A DNA stretch of 64,000 bases from an uncultured Eubacterium sp. (GTDB lineage Bacteria; Bacillota; Clostridia; Lachnospirales; Lachnospiraceae): the NCBI GenBank assembly GCA_948579355.1, contig CAPAOV010000014.1, positions 3,981-67,980 of the forward strand, given 5' to 3'. Within the stretch, counting starts at the first letter, position 1, and each line of letters begins with the position of its first letter. This document shows positions 60,578 to 64,000 of this stretch, piece after piece. The notes under the pieces were generated by a model that was given only the letters and a program-made list of their open reading frames with translations, ran no database searches and had not been told where the DNA came from. The translations under genes were made by a program, and so were the position numbers.

Positions 60578-60622
60578 AAAGAGAGTCAGGATTGTGAGTA
60601 AAATGGAGAAGGAGGAAAAATA

Positions 60623-62881
60623 ATGGCAGTAAAACTTGAGGATTGGATTCAGTGGCCGGAAGTCGAGGCCCTTGTATATGCGGAATGTAAAAGACCGGAG
60701 ACGGTTTTGGGTTCAAGGATGGTAGATTCCTCACATGTATTGATAACGACGTTTCAGCAGGATGCCGATTCGGTAACGGTTAAACTTACGGATTCAAAGA
60801 AAACATATAAGATGGAATTGATGGATGAGGCTGGTTATTACGCGGTGCTCATTTCAGCGAAAAAAATCCCATCCTATCGCTTTATCGTGAAGAAAGGAAA
60901 GACCGAGAAAGAAATTGTGGATATTTATGCGATTGAGTCACCGATAGATGCGATGGATATCTCCCAATTTTCCAATGGAGTGCATGAAACAATATATGAA
61001 AAACTCGGCGCCCATCCGATGACGATAGACGGCGTTGCGGGTACTTATTTTGCCGTGTGGGCTCCCGAGGCTAAAGCGGTCAGCGTTGTTGGGGATTTTA
61101 ACGAATGGGATGCCTGCCGCCACCCGATGCGATATATGGAAGACGGAGGTATTTTTGAACTGTTTGTTCCGGGCGTGGCGCAGGGGGACCTTTATAAGTA
61201 TCAAATATGGGGAGCGGACGGACGCCGTGTTCTGAAAGCAGACCCTTATGCAAACTATGCGGAAAAGCGTCCGGCGACAGCGAGTGTGGTATGGGATATC
61301 GAAAAGTACTCGTGGCAGGATAAGAAATGGATGGAGGCGCGCAAACGTTGGAAAGTAAAGAAAGAGCCTATGCTGATTTATGAGGTTTCGCTTAGTTCTT
61401 TCCGTAAGCCGGACACAGAAGACGGCGAGTTGTTTTATAACTACCGTGAACTGGCGCCGATGCTTTGTGATTACTGCGATGAAATGGGGTATACGCATGT
61501 AGAGCTTATGCCGGTGATGGAACATCCATACGATGGCTCGTGGGGATATCAGGTGACAGGGTATTTTGCACCGACTTCCCGTTACGGTACGCCGGATGAT
61601 TTTATGGCGTTCATAGATATGTTTCACCAGCGGGGAATCGGCGTAATTCTGGATTGGGTGCCGGCGCATTTCCCAAAAGACGAGCATGGATTGGCGCGTT
61701 TCGACGGCACCTGTCTCTATGAACATTTCGACCCCCGTCAGGGAGAACATCCGCACTGGGGAACACTGATTTATCATTATGGCCGCCCCGAAGTGAAAAA
61801 TTTTCTCACATCCAACGCCTTGTTCTGGCTGGAGCGCTATCATGTTGACGGTATTCGTATGGACGCCGTGGCATCAATGCTTTATTTGGATTACGGGAAA
61901 GAAGATGGGCAATGGATTGCCAATATCTATGGTGGTAACGAGAATCTGGAAGCAATTGAGTTTCTCCAGCAGCTCAATGATAAGATTCATGCGCGCCGGG
62001 ACGGCTCCTTATCCATTGCGGAGGAATCTACCGCATGGCCACAGGTAACGTCGCCGGTAAAGGATGGCGGACTCGGCTTTGACTTGAAGTGGAATATGGG
62101 GTGGATGAATGATTATTTGGAGTACATCCGCACTGACCCGCTGTTCCGCAAAGGGCGTCACGGTATGCTTACGTTTAGTATGATTTATCAATATTCGGAA
62201 GAGTTTATTCTTGTGCTCAGCCATGATGAGGTCGTGCATATGAAAGGCTCAATGTATACAAAGATGCCGGGCACAAGAAAGGATAAGTTTGCCGGTCTGC
62301 GGCTCTCGTATGGATATATGGCAGCGCATCCGGGCAAAAAACTTCTCTTTATGGGACAGGAATTTGGTCAGGAACGCGAATGGAGCGAGGAGAGAGAACT
62401 GGACTGGCAGCTTTTGGAACCGGTGGAAGACGAGATGTCGGATAATGAGAGACTTCGCCAATATGTGAGCGTATTAAATGCTTTCTATCTGGCTCATCCG
62501 GCTATGTATGCCGATGATTCGCGGCCGGCCGGTTTTGAGTGGATTAGTACGCTGGACGCCGATAACAGTGTGATTGCCTTTGTGCGCAAGTGCAAAGAAG
62601 AAACGTTGCTTGTCGTCTGCAATTTCACTCCGGTAGCACATGAAAAGTTTCGTATTGGCGTGCCGTTTGCCGGAAAATATAAAGAAATTTTTAATAGTGA
62701 CGCCAAAGAATATGGGGGGAGCAATTTTGTCAACCCACGTGTAAAGACATCCGCAAGAAAGCGTTGGGATGGTCGGGTAAATTCTATTGAGTGTCGTTTG
62801 GCGCCGCTTTCCGTTCAGATTTTTAATGCCACGAAAGTGCCGGTGACGAAAAAGAAGAAAAACGATTCGGGTAAAAAATAA
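60623..62881 (+). CDS. glgB: 1,4-alpha-glucan branching enzyme
   Basis: GlgB forms alpha-1,6 branches in glycogen by transferring alpha-1,4 segments. The 752-residue protein has two N-terminal beta modules, the second a CBM48 (GTYFAVWAPEAKAVSVVGDFNEWD), then a GH13 barrel: GYQVTGYFAPTSRYG, GVILDWVPAHFPKDEHGLARFDG, nucleophile D414 in GIRMDAVASML, acid E467 in IAEESTAWPQVT, and HDEVVHMKGS. Its catalytic residues are intact. No other glycogen gene (glgC, glgD, glgA, glgP) is in the window, so it stands apart from its pathway. The ATG lies behind GGAGG, 45 bases after the DUF624 stop. Confidence 0.97.
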   Translation: MAVKLEDWIQWPEVEALVYAECKRPETVLGSRMVDSSHVLITTFQQDADSVTVKLTDSKKTYKMELMDEAGYYAVLISAKKIPSYRFIVKKGKTEKEIVDIYAIESPIDAMDISQFSNGVHETIYEKLGAHPMTIDGVAGTYFAVWAPEAKAVSVVGDFNEWDACRHPMRYMEDGGIFELFVPGVAQGDLYKYQIWGADGRRVLKADPYANYAEKRPATASVVWDIEKYSWQDKKWMEARKRWKVKKEPMLIYEVSLSSFRKPDTEDGELFYNYRELAPMLCDYCDEMGYTHVELMPVMEHPYDGSWGYQVTGYFAPTSRYGTPDDFMAFIDMFHQRGIGVILDWVPAHFPKDEHGLARFDGTCLYEHFDPRQGEHPHWGTLIYHYGRPEVKNFLTSNALFWLERYHVDGIRMDAVASMLYLDYGKEDGQWIANIYGGNENLEAIEFLQQLNDKIHARRDGSLSIAEESTAWPQVTSPVKDGGLGFDLKWNMGWMNDYLEYIRTDPLFRKGRHGMLTFSMIYQYSEEFILVLSHDEVVHMKGSMYTKMPGTRKDKFAGLRLSYGYMAAHPGKKLLFMGQEFGQEREWSEERELDWQLLEPVEDEMSDNERLRQYVSVLNAFYLAHPAMYADDSRPAGFEWISTLDADNSVIAFVRKCKEETLLVVCNFTPVAHEKFRIGVPFAGKYKEIFNSDAKEYGGSNFVNPRVKTSARKRWDGRVNSIECRLAPLSVQIFNATKVPVTKKKKNDSGKK

Positions 62882-62903
62882 ATTTAGTGGAATGGAGGAT
62901 AGT

Positions 62904-63719
62904 ATGAAGAAAGTTATTTCGTTGTTTCAGAAGTCGGCTCCGTACTGGCTTCACTATTTTCTATCGCTGGTCATTGCTGTCCTTGTATTTTTTGTGGGAA
63001 CTAAAATCATTAAAAAGTTCCTTAAGATTATGAGGTCATCTATGGAGAAAAGGGAGATGGAAACAGGTGTTATTTCCTTTTTTCTTTCGGCCTGTAAGAT
63101 TGCACTGTATTTACTTTTGATTGTCATTGTGGCACAGATATTAGGTGTGGCGACGAGTTCGGTTGTCGCTATTGTCGGCTCGGCAGGTCTTGCCATTGGA
63201 CTTGCTTTGCAGGGTAGTCTGGCGAATTTTGCCGGTGGTGTCCTCATTTTGGTTATGAAGCCGTTTCGTGTGGGCGATTATATTATAGCAGGTGAGGCAG
63301 AGGGCAGTGTACAAAAGATTGACGTCGTCTATACGACGCTTACAACGATTGACAACCGCGCCGTCATTTTGCCGAATGGTAAATTGGCAGACGCCAATAT
63401 CATTAACGTGACGCGTGAAGACAAGCGTCGCATTGACATTCATGTAGGAATTGAGTATGACGCTTCCATTAAAGAAGTAAAAGAAGTGCTGTATCAGATT
63501 GTTGATTCGCAGGAAACCCGTCTGGAGGATATGCCCATTGATGTGGTTGTATCAGATTTGGCAGAGAGCGCGGTCATTATGACGGTTCGTATGTGGGTGT
63601 CGCCGGATGATTACTGGCCGACGCGCTTTCGAATGCTGGAGGAGATAAAAGAGAGATTTGACGAGAGAGGAATTGTCATCCCGTTTAACCAACTGGATGT
63701 GCATGTAAACACGCAGTAA
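62904..63719 (+). CDS. mscS: MscS-type mechanosensitive channel
   Basis: A 271-residue small-conductance mechanosensitive channel, opening under membrane tension to release solutes in osmotic downshock. The start ATG 62904 follows GGAGG. Membrane helices: YWLHYFLSLVIAVLVFFVGTKII, LSACKIALYLLLIVIVAQILG; pore helix TM3 is VVAIVGSAGLAIGLALQGSLANFAGGVLILVMKPFRVGDYI with the Gly/Ala zipper. The cytosolic beta and alpha/beta domains follow (VQKIDVVYTTLTTIDNRAVILPNGKL). Length is normal. Eleven bases separate it from the glgB stop to its frame's first ATG. Confidence 0.96.
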   Translation: MKKVISLFQKSAPYWLHYFLSLVIAVLVFFVGTKIIKKFLKIMRSSMEKREMETGVISFFLSACKIALYLLLIVIVAQILGVATSSVVAIVGSAGLAIGLALQGSLANFAGGVLILVMKPFRVGDYIIAGEAEGSVQKIDVVYTTLTTIDNRAVILPNGKLADANIINVTREDKRRIDIHVGIEYDASIKEVKEVLYQIVDSQETRLEDMPIDVVVSDLAESAVIMTVRMWVSPDDYWPTRFRMLEEIKERFDERGIVIPFNQLDVHVNTQ

Positions 63720-63736
63720 ATTTTGAAGACAGAAGT

Positions 63737-63809
63737 AATTCCATCCGAGTAGCACAGACTGAGGTTTAAGTAACACGGTAGTCTTATGCTTGGCGGGTGG
63801 AATTTTTTT
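63737..63809 (+). terminator. Terminator after mscS
   Basis: AATTCCATCCG (63737-63747) and CGGGTGGAATT (63794-63804) pair with a 46-base loop, followed by a T run. The left arm and flank (AAGACAGAAGTAATTCCATCCG) resemble the terminator at 2309. Confidence 0.65.
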
Positions 63810-63857
63810 GTCTATTTTTTTATGAATGGCAGCAGCGTGCAGTGAAAATATCTGCTA

Positions 63858-64000
63858 TTGCGAAACCATTTATTGCCACCGCCTCTGTCAAAAAACACCG
63901 GAGCCTGCTAAGATAAACATATGTAACAGAGAGCGAAAACAAAAGAAAACCGGATGCAGGGGAAAGTACTCCGCAAAGCATTTACGAATGACAGAGTGGC
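63858..64000 (+). repeat. Dispersed repeat, copy B
   Basis: Matches copy A at 2145-2288 with roughly nine in ten positions the same by eye. The match runs to the window edge, so the true repeat may extend further. Confidence 0.75.
63954..64000 (+). CDS. Start of an unidentified gene (3' end outside window)
   Basis: ATG 63954 opens a frame reading MQGKVLRKAFTNDRVA that is still open at the last base. The ribosome site before it is weak (AAAAGAAAACCGG). The same start, broken by a stop after 16 codons, occurs at 2243. Conservation of the frame in both copies suggests it is a real gene; the family cannot be told from 15 residues. Confidence 0.4.
   Translation, partial: MQGKVLRKAFTNDRV

Noticed and set aside
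60938..61843. 301-residue frame on the - strand
   Set aside because: It is antisense to the middle of glgB, whose motifs and catalytic residues are intact; the - frame has no ribosome site or recognisable domain.
1..64000. CRISPR array, insertion sequence or prophage
   Set aside because: No regularly spaced repeats, transposase, integrase or phage structural genes were seen. The repeat copies at 2145 and 63858 have no visible terminal inverted repeats.

Overview
The window is a Firmicutes (Clostridia) chromosome segment, most like a gut Lachnospiraceae. The grounds are the gene set and order (ftsH, uvrC, tig-clpP-clpX-lon-ysxC-nth, recA-recX), a Gram-positive LexA box at recA, a tyrosine T-box, an agr-type cyclic-peptide locus, a NiaR-linked nad operon, and many secreted, lysine-rich proteins built from bacterial Ig-like and fibronectin-like modules. 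The species cannot be named from sequence alone. No transposase, integrase, rRNA gene or CRISPR array was seen.

Layout. 1-5400 is an AT-rich accessory zone. It holds the 3' end of an Rhs/YD-repeat gene with a papain-like variable tip, three membrane-anchored or lipoprotein genes, and decayed Rhs pieces. 5480-8924 is a quorum-sensing-like locus: a LytTR response regulator and GHKL kinase on the + strand converge on agrD-agrB on the - strand, with an XRE regulator beyond. The AgrD peptide carries Ser where Cys is usual. 8990-26480 is mainly housekeeping: pyrG, ftsH, a HAD phosphatase, uvrC, a YgiQ radical-SAM protein, a class A PBP, yigZ, rarA, an L,D-transpeptidase, tRNA-Pro(CGG), and tyrS with its T-box. 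26600-28624 is a padR-DUF1700-DUF4097 operon. 28647-32760 is a nadA-nadB-nadC-niaR-thioesterase operon on the - strand, with a palindrome at its promoter.

33000-41550 is a second accessory zone. It has two secreted Ig/Fn3-like proteins (one with a zinc-protease motif), an MNT-HEPN toxin-antitoxin-like pair, a 599-residue RelA/SpoT-like protein with a long uncharacterised C-terminus, and a secreted Fn3-like protein. 41800-46356 carries truA, an M18 aminopeptidase and a secreted protein with a lectin-like and a C39-like peptidase region. 46460-57890 carries recA-recX, glmM, a GH8 exo-oligoxylanase, then the protein-quality-control block tig-clpP-clpX-lon followed by ysxC and nth. 57995-63719 carries a CmpB-like membrane protein, a DUF1015 protein, a YesL-like protein, glgB and an MscS channel. 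The window ends at the start of an unidentified gene whose first ~143 bases also occur, truncated, at 2145-2288.

How the genes work together. The agr genes look like a complete signal maker (AgrB, AgrD) plus receiver (kinase, regulator), with candidate regulator-binding repeats in front of agrB. The nad genes form a de novo NAD pathway from aspartate under a local repressor. The Clp/Lon/trigger-factor block handles protein folding and turnover. A recurrent start module of the form GRAAYGRAGG followed by an A/T-rich spacer precedes about ten unrelated genes.
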